Assembly: GCF_020809045.1 (NCBI RefSeq) | Contig: NZ_CP078079.1 | Span: 310,001-374,000, forward strand | Direction: 5' to 3' | DNA length: 64,000 nucleotides | Origin: Pseudarthrobacter sp. L1SW | GTDB taxonomy: Bacteria > Actinomycetota > Actinomycetes > Actinomycetales > Micrococcaceae | Shown here: positions 8,047 to 16,636 of the stretch, one piece after another | Position numbering within the stretch: the stretch's first letter is position 1 | Layout of the letters: each line of letters starts with the position of its first letter | Program-made: the position numbers and the translations under genes | Notes under the pieces: generated by a model | Told to the model about the DNA's origin: nothing | The model's input: the letters and a program-made list of their open reading frames with translations, nothing else | Databases searched by the model: none

Positions 8047-9168
8047 CTAGGCAGGAAGCCGAAAGCCGCCGTCGTGGATCTCCGCCAAGCCGTCGGCGAG
8101 CAGCCCTGCCAGCGCCCGCTCCAGCTGCTCCGGGGCGGAATTAAGCCTGTGCAGTGCCGCGAGAGGGACGCCCATCCCCGCCGGCGCGAAACCCAGGTCC
8201 GCGGGCTCCCGATAGAACATCTCCGGCGGCACCGGAGCCTCGGCCAGCCGCAGCACAGCCACCACGGCGCCCCGGACCTGGCGGTCCGTCCCGTGCCACG
8301 CCTGGCCCTTGGGGACATACGACGGCGGCGGCTCGCCTGCTGCCCGCCAGGCACAAAGGTCGTTGACGGGGCAGGCGGCGCACTTGGGCGCACGTGCCGT
8401 GCACACGAGTGCGCCCAGTTCCATGACCGCCGCGTTCCACCGGACTGAAGAATGGTCCGCGGCGGGCAGGAGTGAAGCTGCCAGCCGCATCTCTGCCGCA
8501 GTGAGTGCAGGGGCCGGGAGGGCTGTGCCGCTGACCAGCCGGGCGTGAACGCGCCGGATGTTGGTGTCCACCACGGTTTCCCGCCGGCCGTACGCAAAGG
8601 CCGCCACAGCGGCAGCGGTGTAGCTGCCGACCCCGGGAAGGGCCAGCAGTTCCGGGTTCGTGTCCGGGACCTTGCCGTTATGGTCCTGGGCTATTGCCAC
8701 TGCCGCCGCATGCAGCCGGAGCGCGCGGCGCGGATACCCCAGCCGGCCCCAGGAGCGGACGGCCTCCCCGGCAGGTTCGCCGGCAAGTCCTGCCGGGGAG
8801 GGCCAGCGCTTCAGCCACTCGTGCCATACCGGCAGCACCCTCACCACAGGAGTCTGCTGCAGCATGATCTCGCTCACCAGGATCCCCCACGGGGAGCAGC
8901 CGGGCTCACGCCAGGGCAGGTCCCGGGCGGTTTCGGCGAACCAGGCGTTGATGCGTTCGTGCAGCGTGTTGAGTTCTACGGCACTTCCGGCGGGGCCGGC
9001 AGGAAGCGCGGAAAAGGCGGCAGTGGAGGATGCAGTGTCGATGCCAACACTGTAATGGATGCGTCGTGGCTGGCTGAAAACCGGATGTGACCAGATCGTT
9101 GGCGGCGCGGCGGCGTGGTGGTTAGCAGATGTGGGGCAGTTCCCTAGCCTAGAAGTATGGGCAGGCAA
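8047..9168 (-). CDS. mutY: A/G-specific adenine glycosylase MutY
   Basis: Removes adenine mispaired with 8-oxoguanine. Visible are ARDLPWR, the catalytic Glu in SEIMLQQTPVVRV, the helix-hairpin-helix LPGVGSYTAAAV, the catalytic Asp in VVDTN, and an iron-sulfur cluster ligand set of four cysteines spaced C-x6-C-x2-C-x5-C. The family core begins only at about residue 66 of this frame. The sole in-frame ATG/GTG/TTG before it is TTG 9168, which would overlap the divergent gene at 9157. A TACAGT -10 at 9054-9049, six bases before an in-frame ATC (9042), suggests the real start may be ATC 9042, giving about 331 residues. The start is uncertain; the function is not. Confidence 0.9.
   Translation of the reverse strand: MPAHTSRLGNCPTSANHHAAAPPTIWSHPVFSQPRRIHYSVGIDTASSTAAFSALPAGPAGSAVELNTLHERINAWFAETARDLPWREPGCSPWGILVSEIMLQQTPVVRVLPVWHEWLKRWPSPAGLAGEPAGEAVRSWGRLGYPRRALRLHAAAVAIAQDHNGKVPDTNPELLALPGVGSYTAAAVAAFAYGRRETVVDTNIRRVHARLVSGTALPAPALTAAEMRLAASLLPAADHSSVRWNAAVMELGALVCTARAPKCAACPVNDLCAWRAAGEPPPSYVPKGQAWHGTDRQVRGAVVAVLRLAEAPVPPEMFYREPADLGFAPAGMGVPLAALHRLNSAPEQLERALAGLLADGLAEIHDGGFRLPA
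9049..9054 (-). promoter_or_regulatory. Possible -10 element of mutY inside its open frame
   Basis: On the minus strand TACAGT is followed by six bases and then an in-frame ATC. A -35-like TTCAGC lies 18 bp further upstream. If real, mutY would be leaderless with a rare ATC start. Confidence 0.35.
9145..9150 (+). promoter_or_regulatory. -10 element of the gene at 9157, probable leaderless transcript
   Basis: TAGCCT lies exactly 6 nt before the ATG at 9157. A -35-like TTAGCA at 9122-9127 sits 17 bp upstream of it. No ribosome binding site is present in this 5' flank. Confidence 0.55.
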
Positions 9169-9846
9169 GGCAATTCATCACCACGCGGCGGGGCACCGGC
9201 ATCCGGTTCCAGCGCCGTCCGCAAGCCAAGCGCGGCAGTCTACCGCCGCCGTCGGCTGTTTGTAGGCGGGGCGCTCCTGTTGGTCATAGCGCTGGTGGCC
9301 GCCTTCGCCGTTGCCGGTGCGTTCAGCGGCAAGTCGGAGCAGGTTTCCTCCGCCGACCCCGCGGCCGGAGCCACGGCGCCCGCCGATCCTGCCCCCGGGG
9401 CACCGTCCGCCTCCGCCACCGAACCTGCGGCGACGCCCACGCCGTCGGCCACTCCAACCTGCAACCAGAACCTGGTAACGGTTTCAGCCTCCACGGACAA
9501 GGCAGCCTACGGGCCGGAGGAGAACCCGATGCTCACGCTCAAGGTGACCAACGGCGGCACCATGCCGTGCGAGGTCAACATCGGCACGTCCCAGATGGAG
9601 TTCCTGGTGACCAGCGGCGCGGACCGGATTTTCTCCTCCCGTGACTGCCAGGCAAAGAGCGAGGACCTGCTGAAGGTGATTGCGCCCGGTGCCAGCGAGA
9701 CCGCCAATTTCCCCTGGTCCCGCAATCGGAGCGTGGAGGGCTGCCAGCCTGTCGAAGCCAAGCCGGGCGGGGGCGGGGCGTACTACATTTTCACCGCGAA
9801 GCTTGGTTCCAAGGCCAGCCCCAAGGCCGTTTTCCAGCTGAATTAG
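9157..9846 (+). CDS. Membrane-anchored protein with extracellular beta domain, function unknown
   Basis: 229 residues. A basic N-terminus ending RRRR precedes one hydrophobic helix (about residues 34-55) and no lipobox, so it is probably a signal anchor. A Pro/Ala/Thr-rich linker (about 60-105) and an immunoglobulin-like extracellular domain with four cysteines (CNQN, PCEVN, DCQAK, GCQP) follow. Similar proteins are common beside mutY and disA in Arthrobacter relatives and have no known role. The -10 spacing implies leaderless translation. Confidence 0.7.
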   Translation: MGRQGNSSPRGGAPASGSSAVRKPSAAVYRRRRLFVGGALLLVIALVAAFAVAGAFSGKSEQVSSADPAAGATAPADPAPGAPSASATEPAATPTPSATPTCNQNLVTVSASTDKAAYGPEENPMLTLKVTNGGTMPCEVNIGTSQMEFLVTSGADRIFSSRDCQAKSEDLLKVIAPGASETANFPWSRNRSVEGCQPVEAKPGGGGAYYIFTAKLGSKASPKAVFQLN

Positions 9847-9912
9847 CATCGATTGCTCCATAGATGCCGTTGTCAGCCTCCAAAAGGACGTCTGCGGAGC
9901 ACTCGATGGAGG

Positions 9913-10989
9913 CTAGAGGAAGCGGTCCAGCAGGCTTGCTTCCGCCATCCGGCTGAGGCCTTCACGGACAGTGCGGGCGCGCTGGTCACCGATGCCGTCC
10001 ACGGTCATCAGGTCATCGATGGTGGCGGCCATCAGGAACTGGAGCCCGCCGAAGTGGTCAACTAGGCGGTCCGCGACAGCCCGGGGAACCGCCTTCAGCC
10101 CTGACAGCAGGCGGTAGCCGCGCGGCTGCACAACGGCGTCGAGGTTGGCTTCGCCGCCCGCAAACCCCACGATTCCGGAAATCTTTCCGAGGTCGATCAG
10201 CTCCGTGGGGCCAAGGTTGACCAAGGCGCTGACGGCCTTCTCGATGTCCTCCGGAGTGGCATCCGGAGAACCATAGTCGCGGATGATGACGTCGCTGCCG
10301 GGGCCCCTGCCCACCGTGAGTTCGTCGAGCTGCAGGGAGAGCAGCCGGCCGTCCTCGCCGAGCTCCAGGACGTACTGGGCAATTTCCTCGGAGATGCGCC
10401 GGACCATTTCCTGCCGCTGCAGCGTGACAGCCACGTCCCGCACGGTGACCATGGCTTCGATTTCCAGGGCCGAGAGGGAGCTGGTGACCTGGTCCAGGCG
10501 CGAGCGGTAGCGCTCCAGGGTGGCCAGGGCCTGGTTGGCGCGTGCCAGCACCTTCTCCGAGCCCTCCAGGACGTGGCGCAGGCCGTTGACGTAGAGGGCG
10601 ATGATCTGCATGGACTGGCTGACGGAGATGACCGGCACGCCGGTCTGGATGGCAACGCGTTCGGCTGTGCGGTGCCGCGTGCCGGACTCCTGGGTCTCGA
10701 TGCTGGAGTCCGGGACCAGCTGGACGGCTGCGCGGAGGATGTTGCCGGCGTCCTTGTCGCAGATAATGGCGCCGTCCATCTTGGCGAGTTCGCGGAGCCG
10801 CGTGGGGGAGAAGTCAATGCCGATGTCGAAGCCGCCGGAGCAGATGGAGTCGATGGTCCGGTCTGAGCCCAAGACGATCAGTGCACCTGTCCGTCCCCGC
10901 AGGATCCGCTCGAGGCCGTCGCGAAGGGGAGTGCCGGGTGCCACCCTGCCAAGAGTTGCCCTGAGTGATTCTTCGGGGCTCCGCGCCAT
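9913..10989 (-). CDS. disA: DNA integrity scanning protein DisA, diadenylate cyclase
   Basis: 358 residues. The N-terminal DAC domain carries DGA (Asp72-Gly73-Ala74) and RHRT (105-108), the two motifs that bind ATP and make cyclic di-AMP. A helical linker follows, and a C-terminal helix-hairpin-helix (VDGIGDQRARTVREGLSRMAE) binds branched DNA. DisA slows cyclic di-AMP output when it meets recombination intermediates. I choose ATG 10989 (MARSPEE), which has GAAGGGA at good spacing, over the ATG five codons upstream. radA, often its neighbour, is about 16 kb away here. Confidence 0.95.
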   Translation of the reverse strand: MARSPEESLRATLGRVAPGTPLRDGLERILRGRTGALIVLGSDRTIDSICSGGFDIGIDFSPTRLRELAKMDGAIICDKDAGNILRAAVQLVPDSSIETQESGTRHRTAERVAIQTGVPVISVSQSMQIIALYVNGLRHVLEGSEKVLARANQALATLERYRSRLDQVTSSLSALEIEAMVTVRDVAVTLQRQEMVRRISEEIAQYVLELGEDGRLLSLQLDELTVGRGPGSDVIIRDYGSPDATPEDIEKAVSALVNLGPTELIDLGKISGIVGFAGGEANLDAVVQPRGYRLLSGLKAVPRAVADRLVDHFGGLQFLMAATIDDLMTVDGIGDQRARTVREGLSRMAEASLLDRFL

Positions 10990-11411
10990 AGGTGTTCCCT
11001 TCAAAGGTGCAGGCGGCCGCCCGCAAGAATGCCGGCTTCAGCAGGTTGCCGGCAGGACCAGAAAGTGCTCTGTTTCCCGCAAGCTCAATGATAGGGGTAA
11101 GGAACACCATCTTCCGCACGGGTAAGCCCCAAAGTGCCCCGTTAGGGGGTGCGCGCAGGGGCTCAGGAACGCGTCCGACGACGGGTGGCCGGGTGGGCAT
11201 TTTTGCCGTCCCCATGCTGCGACGCTCTCTCACTTAATGTGGCCTTTTGCCGGACGCTCCCGCACTTCCGGCGCGGCACAGCGGGACGCGGCGGGTGGTG
11301 GCAGGGGAGGAAGGTCCCGGCAGGGGGAAGGGCTTCGGTAAGCGTTCGACGGCGGTGGCCGGGTGGGCATAGGGGTGCGCCTGCCCTTGGGCGGCATGGA
11401 GTATGGCCGGT
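10990..11411. other. Repeat-rich intergenic region without a gene
   Basis: About 420 bases behind the disA start. No convincing gene was found in either strand. It contains the disA ribosome site, a pair of 30-bp direct repeats and a second short repeated unit, listed below. Confidence 0.55.
11171..11370. repeat. Direct repeats in the disA upstream region
   Basis: Two copies of a unit of about 30 bp, 11171-11200 and 11342-11370, share an identical 17-base end, GGTGGCCGGGTGGGCAT, and a near-identical GCGTYCGACG start. Between them GACGCTCTCTCACTT (near 11220) and GACGCTCCCGCACTT (near 11254) form a second repeated pair, about 34 bp apart, differing at two bases. The pattern suggests a dispersed intergenic repeat family or repeated protein-binding sites. 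Confidence 0.6.
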
Positions 11412-11603
11412 TTACTGCCGGTGCTCCTGGATCCAGGGATTGATGGTTTCCGCCAGCCAGCCAGGGGACTGTCCGAGCTGGAAATCGGGGTTGGGAAGCT
11501 TTCCGCGGTTCTTCCAAACCCGGATAAGGCTGACGTCCTGGCCGATTGCTTCAGCTATCTCCATGTAGCCAAGGAGCGGGACTGTTGGTTTTTCTTCCTG
11601 CAT
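11412..11603 (-). CDS. Small helix-turn-helix DNA-binding protein
   Basis: 63 residues. The segment YMEIAEAIGQDVSLIRVWKNRGKLPNPDF is a compact helix-turn-helix followed by a winged GKLPxPDF turn, as in AlpA/excisionase-like or small MerR-type proteins. WLAETINPWIQEHR follows. Such proteins bind DNA and often regulate neighbouring genes or mobile elements, though no integrase is nearby. The target is unknown. It is the last of three small same-strand genes. Confidence 0.65.
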   Translation of the reverse strand: MQEEKPTVPLLGYMEIAEAIGQDVSLIRVWKNRGKLPNPDFQLGQSPGWLAETINPWIQEHRQ

Positions 11604-11643
11604 GAGTCAATTCCATCCCGCCCTTGGGTGCCAGGCATAGTCC

Positions 11644-11784
11644 CTAGGCGATGCCGGTGGACTGTGAATAGGACATGGTGGGGGCGGACTCATCGTCTGC
11701 CTCAACCCATGCCCGGAAGTCCGAGTACGACATGAACGAGTAGTAGTCGCAGAACTTCAGCACGAGCTTTTCGCGCTTGCTCAC
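11644..11784 (-). CDS. Very small hypothetical protein
   Basis: 46 residues from GTG 11784 (VSKREKLVLKFCDYYSFMSY...). The frame extends further 5', but an AGGAGG site about 12 nt upstream of GTG 11784 marks this start. The peptide is rich in Tyr, Phe and Ser with an acidic centre (WVEADDES). No family is recognised. It lies 40 nt before the small HTH gene, so the pair is probably one transcript. Confidence 0.5.
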   Translation of the reverse strand: MSKREKLVLKFCDYYSFMSYSDFRAWVEADDESAPTMSYSQSTGIA

Positions 11785-11871
11785 GTTCTTTGTGCTCCTC
11801 CTTTCTGCTTTTCCTGTTGTTAAAGTGTAATGCCGCATTACAGTACGGTGCAATAGGGTGTAACACCGGAG

Positions 11872-12084
11872 TCAGCGCATCCGGTCCCGCAGCATCCGCT
11901 CCAGGTCCTTGCTGACCTTCGAAAGAGACGCCGCCCTGAGGGCTTTCTGCTCGGCCGGAGTCTGCGTTCCCCGGCGCGGTTCCACTGCGTTCCCGCGTGA
12001 ATCGGGGTCCTGCATCCGGGCGGGTGCCAGGCCGGTGGCCAGGGGATCGAAGAACAGGTTGCCGGAAAAGGAAACACCCTGCAC
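11872..12084 (-). CDS. Small basic hypothetical protein
   Basis: 70 residues from GTG 12084 with a charged, Arg-rich C-terminal half (KALRAASLSKVSKDLERMLRDRMR) that looks helical. The N-terminus VQGVSFSGNLFFDPLATG is hydrophobic but not a clear signal. No ribosome site is obvious. Divergent from prfC. Frame quality is reasonable, but identity as a gene is tentative. Confidence 0.45.
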   Translation of the reverse strand: MQGVSFSGNLFFDPLATGLAPARMQDPDSRGNAVEPRRGTQTPAEQKALRAASLSKVSKDLERMLRDRMR

Positions 12085-12346
12085 TGCCGCTCAGATCCGA
12101 TCCGTGCGGCGCAGGTGGCATTTGCGCGCCGGGTTGTGATTGGTGTCCATGCGGGTCACGGTAGCGGGGCGTCGTTTCGCGGCTTTGAACGTTCCGTTTC
12201 GGTGGCGTTAAGTGGCGCCGGGGCCGGTTTGCCGCCCTGCGATAAACTGGAACTTGGCTGTTTGCCAGCCCGTTCCCCCGGTCCAACGCCTCAACGCCCC
12301 ACGAGGCACCGCCCGGGCAGTCCCAAACCGCAGCGAAAGTAGCACC

Positions 12347-13960
12347 GTGTCCCAAGATGTCCTGACCCCCGCCCGGATCTCCGGTATCCACAAAGAGGCG
12401 GGCCGGCGCCGGACCTTTGCTGTCATTTCGCACCCCGACGCCGGCAAGTCCACGCTCACCGAAGCGCTCGCCCTGCACGCGAAGGTGATCGGCACCGCCG
12501 GCGCCTCCAGCGGCAAGGCCAACCGCAAGGAAACCGTCTCCGACTGGATGCAGATGGAGAAGGACCGCGGCATCTCCATCAGCTCCGCGGCGCTGCAGTT
12601 CTCCTACCGGGACACCGTCATCAACCTCCTGGACACCCCCGGCCACGCCGACTTCTCCGAGGACACCTACCGGGTGCTGGCCGCCGTCGACTGCGCCGTG
12701 ATGCTCGTGGACGCCGCCAAGGGCCTGGAAACCCAGACCATGAAGCTCTTCGAGGTCTGCAAGCAGCGCAACCTGCCCATCATCACCGTCATCAACAAGT
12801 GGGACCGCCCGGGCCTGGACGCCCTGGCCCTGATGGACGAAATCACCGAACGCACCGGCCTGCAGCCCATGCCCCTCACATGGGCTGTGGGCATCTCTGG
12901 CGACTTCCGCGGCGTCTGGGACCTCCGCAATGACCGCTTCGCCCGGTTCCAGCGCAACAACGCCGGCGCCCAGATTGCCATCACCGAGTACTTCACCCCC
13001 GAGGAGGCTGCGGAAAGCCAGGGCAGCAACTGGTCCGACGCCGTGGACGAGGCCGGCCTGGTCATCGAATCCAACCTGGAGTTCGACGTCGAGGCCTTCC
13101 ACGCAGGCAAGGCCACCCCCATCCTGTTCAGCTCCGCCGCGCTGAACTTCGGCGTCAAGGAACTCCTGGACGCGCTGGTGGACTTCGCCCCGCCGGCAGC
13201 TCCGCGCCCGGACATCGAGGGCAACCCCAGGCCGGTCGAATCCCCGTTCTCCGGCTTCGTGTTCAAGGTCCAGGCGGGCATGAACAAGGCCCACCGGGAC
13301 CACGTAGCCTTCATCCGCGTCTGTTCAGGTGTCTTCGAGCGCGGCATGGTGGTCACGCAGACCCGTACCGGCAAGTCCTTCGCAACCAAGTACGCCCAGC
13401 AGGTGTTCGGCCGTGAACGCGAAGTGATCGACGAGGCGTACCCCGGGGACGTTGTCGGCCTGGTCAACGCCTCCTCCCTTCGCGTGGGGGACAGCCTGTT
13501 CCTCGAAGGCCCCGTGGAGTATCCCGCCATCCCGCTGTTCGCCCCGGAACACTTCCAGGTGACTCGCTCCAAGGACCCCAGCAAGTTCAAGCAGTTCCGC
13601 CGCGGCATCGAGCAGCTCGAACACGAGGGCGTCATCCAGGTGCTCCGCTCGGACGTCCGCGGCGACCAGGCTCCGGTGCTTGCCGCCGTCGGCCCCATGC
13701 AGTTCGAAGTGGTGGAGGACCGCATGGCGCACGACTTCAGCGCGCCCATGCGCCTGGAACGCCTGCCTTACTCCCTGGCCAGGATTTCGACGGCGGACGC
13801 CATGCCTGCGCTCGCCAACGTACCGGGCGCAGAGGTGCTTTTGCGGTCCGACGGCGAATACCTCGCCTTGTTCAATGACGTCTGGGCGCTCCGGCGCATC
13901 GAAAAGAACCACCCGGACCTCACCCTGATGCCCATCGGCACCCACAACCCAGCAAAGTAG
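12347..13960 (+). CDS. prfC: Peptide chain release factor 3
   Basis: 537 residues, normal for RF3. This translational GTPase recycles RF1/RF2 after peptide release. G1 is SHPDAGKST (28-36), G3 is DTPGHADF, G4 is NKWD and the C-terminal RF3 domain is complete. The frame runs 45 codons further upstream, but GTG 12347 (VSQDVLTPARI) is the family-consistent start, with GCGAAAG ahead of it. The 262 bases upstream contain no other gene besides the divergent small frame. Followed after 6 nt by a ketosynthase gene, so probably co-transcribed. Confidence 0.95.
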   Translation: MSQDVLTPARISGIHKEAGRRRTFAVISHPDAGKSTLTEALALHAKVIGTAGASSGKANRKETVSDWMQMEKDRGISISSAALQFSYRDTVINLLDTPGHADFSEDTYRVLAAVDCAVMLVDAAKGLETQTMKLFEVCKQRNLPIITVINKWDRPGLDALALMDEITERTGLQPMPLTWAVGISGDFRGVWDLRNDRFARFQRNNAGAQIAITEYFTPEEAAESQGSNWSDAVDEAGLVIESNLEFDVEAFHAGKATPILFSSAALNFGVKELLDALVDFAPPAAPRPDIEGNPRPVESPFSGFVFKVQAGMNKAHRDHVAFIRVCSGVFERGMVVTQTRTGKSFATKYAQQVFGREREVIDEAYPGDVVGLVNASSLRVGDSLFLEGPVEYPAIPLFAPEHFQVTRSKDPSKFKQFRRGIEQLEHEGVIQVLRSDVRGDQAPVLAAVGPMQFEVVEDRMAHDFSAPMRLERLPYSLARISTADAMPALANVPGAEVLLRSDGEYLALFNDVWALRRIEKNHPDLTLMPIGTHNPAK

Positions 13961-13966
13961 CGAACC

Positions 13967-15211
13967 ATGAACGCAGTTCAAGCCGGTGCAACACAGCCCC
14001 GCGCGCTGGTCACCGGCGTCGGCACCATCAACCCGGTCGGCTCGTCCGTGCCCGAAACCTGGGCCGGCCTGGTGGCCGGAAAGTCCGGGATCGCGCCGCT
14101 TGCGGAGGCGTGGGCTGAGCAGTTGCCGGTGAAGATGGCGGGACAGGTCACGGCTGACCTTTCCGGGCACCTCAGCACCCGCGAAATGAAGCGCATGGAC
14201 CGCTGCGGCCAGCTGGCGCTCATCGCGGCCCGCGAAGCCTGGAAACAGGCCGGCGCCCCGGACGTCGATCCCGAACGCTTCGCCGTGGTGATCGGCTCCG
14301 CATATGGCGGCCTCGGCTCCACCCTGGAACAGGACCGGACCCTGGCAGCATCAGGCCCGCGCAAGGTCTCGCCGCACACCCTTACCCGGCTTATGGTCAA
14401 CGGCCCGGCGGCCTGGGTATCCATCGACCTAGGGGCCCGTGGCGGCGCCCGGACGCCGGTCAGCGCCTGCGCCTCCGGGGCTGAGGCGATTGTCCAGGCA
14501 GCCGAGATGATCCGCTCAGGCGCTGCCGACGTCGTGATTGCCGGCGGCGTTGACGCCTCGGTCAACGACCTTGTGATCACCGGCTTCTCCCAGATCCGCG
14601 CCCTGTCCACCCGCAACGACGACCCGCAGCGGGCATCACGGCCGTTCGACGGCGGCCGGGACGGCTTTGTGCTCGCCGAGGGCGCCGGCGTGGTGGTGCT
14701 GGAGAGCGAGGAGCACGCGCGGGCACGCGGCGCCGCCGTGCTGGGCGCGGTGGCCGGGGGAGCGGTGACGTCCGACGCGAACGACATCGTGGCAGCCGAT
14801 CCTGCCATGCAGCGGCGCGTGATGCAGAAGGCGCTCGAATCCGCCGGCATGGCCGCCGGGGACATCGGCTTCGTGCACGCGCATGCCACGTCCACCCCTG
14901 TTGGCGACCGGCTCGAGGGCCAGGCCATCAACGCCATCTTCGGCGCCGGTATACCCGTGACTTCAACGAAGGGGCACACCGGCCACCTGCTGGGCGGCGC
15001 CGGGGCGCTGGCCGCCGTCGTGGTGGTGGAAGCCCTGCGCACCGGGATGCTTCCCGGGACGCTGAACGTCGAGGAACAGGATCCCGAGGTCGACCTCAAC
15101 GTCGTCACCGAAGACGTTCACCGGCTCCAGCCGGGAACTCCTCCGGCCGGGCTGGTGAACGCCTTCGGTTTCGGCGGGCACAGCGTTGCCCTGGTGATTA
15201 CGGGCGCATAG
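13967..15211 (+). CDS. fabF: Beta-ketoacyl-ACP synthase II (FabF-type)
   Basis: 414 residues with the thiolase fold. The active-site triad is visible: Cys168 in SACASGAEA, His306 in HAHATSTPVGD and His337 in TKGHTGHLLGG. This is the Cys-His-His set of condensing enzymes that extend acyl-ACP with malonyl-ACP. GFGGHSVALV near the end is also typical. The neighbour prfC is unrelated, and no other fab gene is present, so it could be a secondary FabF paralogue rather than the main elongation enzyme. Stop and MFS gene are convergent. Confidence 0.9.
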   Translation: MNAVQAGATQPRALVTGVGTINPVGSSVPETWAGLVAGKSGIAPLAEAWAEQLPVKMAGQVTADLSGHLSTREMKRMDRCGQLALIAAREAWKQAGAPDVDPERFAVVIGSAYGGLGSTLEQDRTLAASGPRKVSPHTLTRLMVNGPAAWVSIDLGARGGARTPVSACASGAEAIVQAAEMIRSGAADVVIAGGVDASVNDLVITGFSQIRALSTRNDDPQRASRPFDGGRDGFVLAEGAGVVVLESEEHARARGAAVLGAVAGGAVTSDANDIVAADPAMQRRVMQKALESAGMAAGDIGFVHAHATSTPVGDRLEGQAINAIFGAGIPVTSTKGHTGHLLGGAGALAAVVVVEALRTGMLPGTLNVEEQDPEVDLNVVTEDVHRLQPGTPPAGLVNAFGFGGHSVALVITGA

Positions 15212-15213
15212 CA

Positions 15214-15234
15214 GCCCCTGCCCCGGGCAGGGGC
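15214..15234. terminator. Bidirectional hairpin between fabF and the MFS gene
   Basis: An 8-bp stem, GCCCCTGC with GCAGGGGC, around a CCCGG loop lies between two convergent genes. There is no T-tract on either strand. Confidence 0.45.
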
Positions 15235-15251
15235 GCTGCACCCGCAACGCG

Positions 15252-16604
15252 TCAGCCCCGGCTCGGGACCGGAGCCTCCACGGGCAGTTCGCGACCCTCT
15301 GCTGCCGCACCGTTGTCGGTGCGGCGTTCCTTCACGAAGTACACCAAAACTGCGGCAATCGTCGAGGCGGCGGCCAGCGCAAAGAGGCCGGGGATGACGC
15401 TGCCGGTCTGCTCCTTGATGATGCCGAAACCGAACGGTGCCACGAATCCGCCCAGGTTGCCCAGCGAGTTGATGATCGCGATTGCCGGTGCCAGCACCAG
15501 CGGGTGCAGGCCTGACTGCGGGATGGTCCAGAACAGCGGGGATGCGCTCTTGAAGCCCATCGCGGCGATGGCCAGGAACACCAGCGCCATGACCGGCGAC
15601 GCGATGGCTGCCGCAAAGGTTCCGACGGCGGCGACCAGCAGGGCAACCACCAGCAGCGGCTTCTTTGACCTGGCCTTGTCCTGCAGCTTCGCCGCGAAGT
15701 ACATGGCGAACACGGCACAGACCCACGGGATGGAGGAGAGGAAACCGACGGTGAGGTCCGTGGTGCCTGGGATCTGCTTGATGATGCTGGGGAGCCAGAA
15801 CGTGTTGGCGTAGATGGACAGCTGCACGGAGAAGTAGATGCCGCACAGCAGCAGGATCTGCGGGTTGAGCAGCATCTTCCAGCGGTTCACCTTGCCGCCC
15901 CCTGCCGGGGTGTGCTGCGCGTCCTCAGCAGCGATGGCGCGGGTCAGGGCGTCCTTTTCCGCGGCGGAAAGCCATTTCGCGTCCTTGATCCTGGCATCCA
16001 GGACAAAGAACACTGCGAAACCGACCACCACAGACAGGGCGCCCTCAAAGCCGAAGAGCCACTGCCAGCCGCGCAGGCCGAGCGCGCCGTGGAGGCTGAG
16101 GAGCATGCCGGCGATGGGGCCGGAAATTGCGGCGGCAATGGAGGAACCGGCAATGAAGATCGCAGTGGCCTTGCCGCGCTGGCCCGCCGGGACCCAGCGG
16201 GCGAAGTAGAAAATGACGGCGGGGAAGAAGCCGGCCTCGGCGGCGCCCAGCAGGAAGCGCAGCACGTAGAACATGGTTTCGTTCTGCACGAAAGCCATCA
16301 GGAAGGAGACCGTGCCCCAGCTGACCATGATCCTGGTCAGCCATACTTTGGCGCCGTACTTTTCCATCATCACGTTGCTTGGGAGTTCGAAGATGGCGTA
16401 GGCGATGAAGAACAGTCCCGCCCCAAAACCGTAGGCAGCGGCACCGATGCCCACATCAGCCTGCAGGTGGTCCTGCGCGTAACCGATGTTGGAGCGGTTG
16501 AGCTGGTTGCAGACCAGCATCACCAGCATGATGGGCAGCACGCGCTTGAAGAACTTCTTCGTGGCCGAGGCCACGTCCGAGACAGCATTGTCCACAGACA
16601 TCAT
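15252..16604 (-). CDS. MFS transporter, anion:cation symporter family (probable glucarate carrier)
   Basis: 450 residues with 12 predicted membrane helices and the family signature region around NQLNRSNIGYAQDHL and FFIAYAIFELPSNVMMEKYGAKVWLTR. The tail is long and polar. Family members import galactonate, glucarate, tartrate or phthalate with protons. As the last gene of the glucarate operon it is the likely D-glucarate/galactarate importer. AAGGAAA precedes the double ATG start. A perfect hairpin separates it from gudD, which may reduce its expression relative to the enzymes. Confidence 0.85.
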   Translation of the reverse strand: MMSVDNAVSDVASATKKFFKRVLPIMLVMLVCNQLNRSNIGYAQDHLQADVGIGAAAYGFGAGLFFIAYAIFELPSNVMMEKYGAKVWLTRIMVSWGTVSFLMAFVQNETMFYVLRFLLGAAEAGFFPAVIFYFARWVPAGQRGKATAIFIAGSSIAAAISGPIAGMLLSLHGALGLRGWQWLFGFEGALSVVVGFAVFFVLDARIKDAKWLSAAEKDALTRAIAAEDAQHTPAGGGKVNRWKMLLNPQILLLCGIYFSVQLSIYANTFWLPSIIKQIPGTTDLTVGFLSSIPWVCAVFAMYFAAKLQDKARSKKPLLVVALLVAAVGTFAAAIASPVMALVFLAIAAMGFKSASPLFWTIPQSGLHPLVLAPAIAIINSLGNLGGFVAPFGFGIIKEQTGSVIPGLFALAAASTIAAVLVYFVKERRTDNGAAAEGRELPVEAPVPSRG

Positions 16605-16636
16605 TGAATGTTTCCTTAGGGGATTGGATAACGCAG

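Noticed and set aside
11702..13303. 533-codon reverse frame across prfC
   Set aside because: Shadow of the RF3 gene. The protein is a Gly/Val/Asp mosaic without domains.
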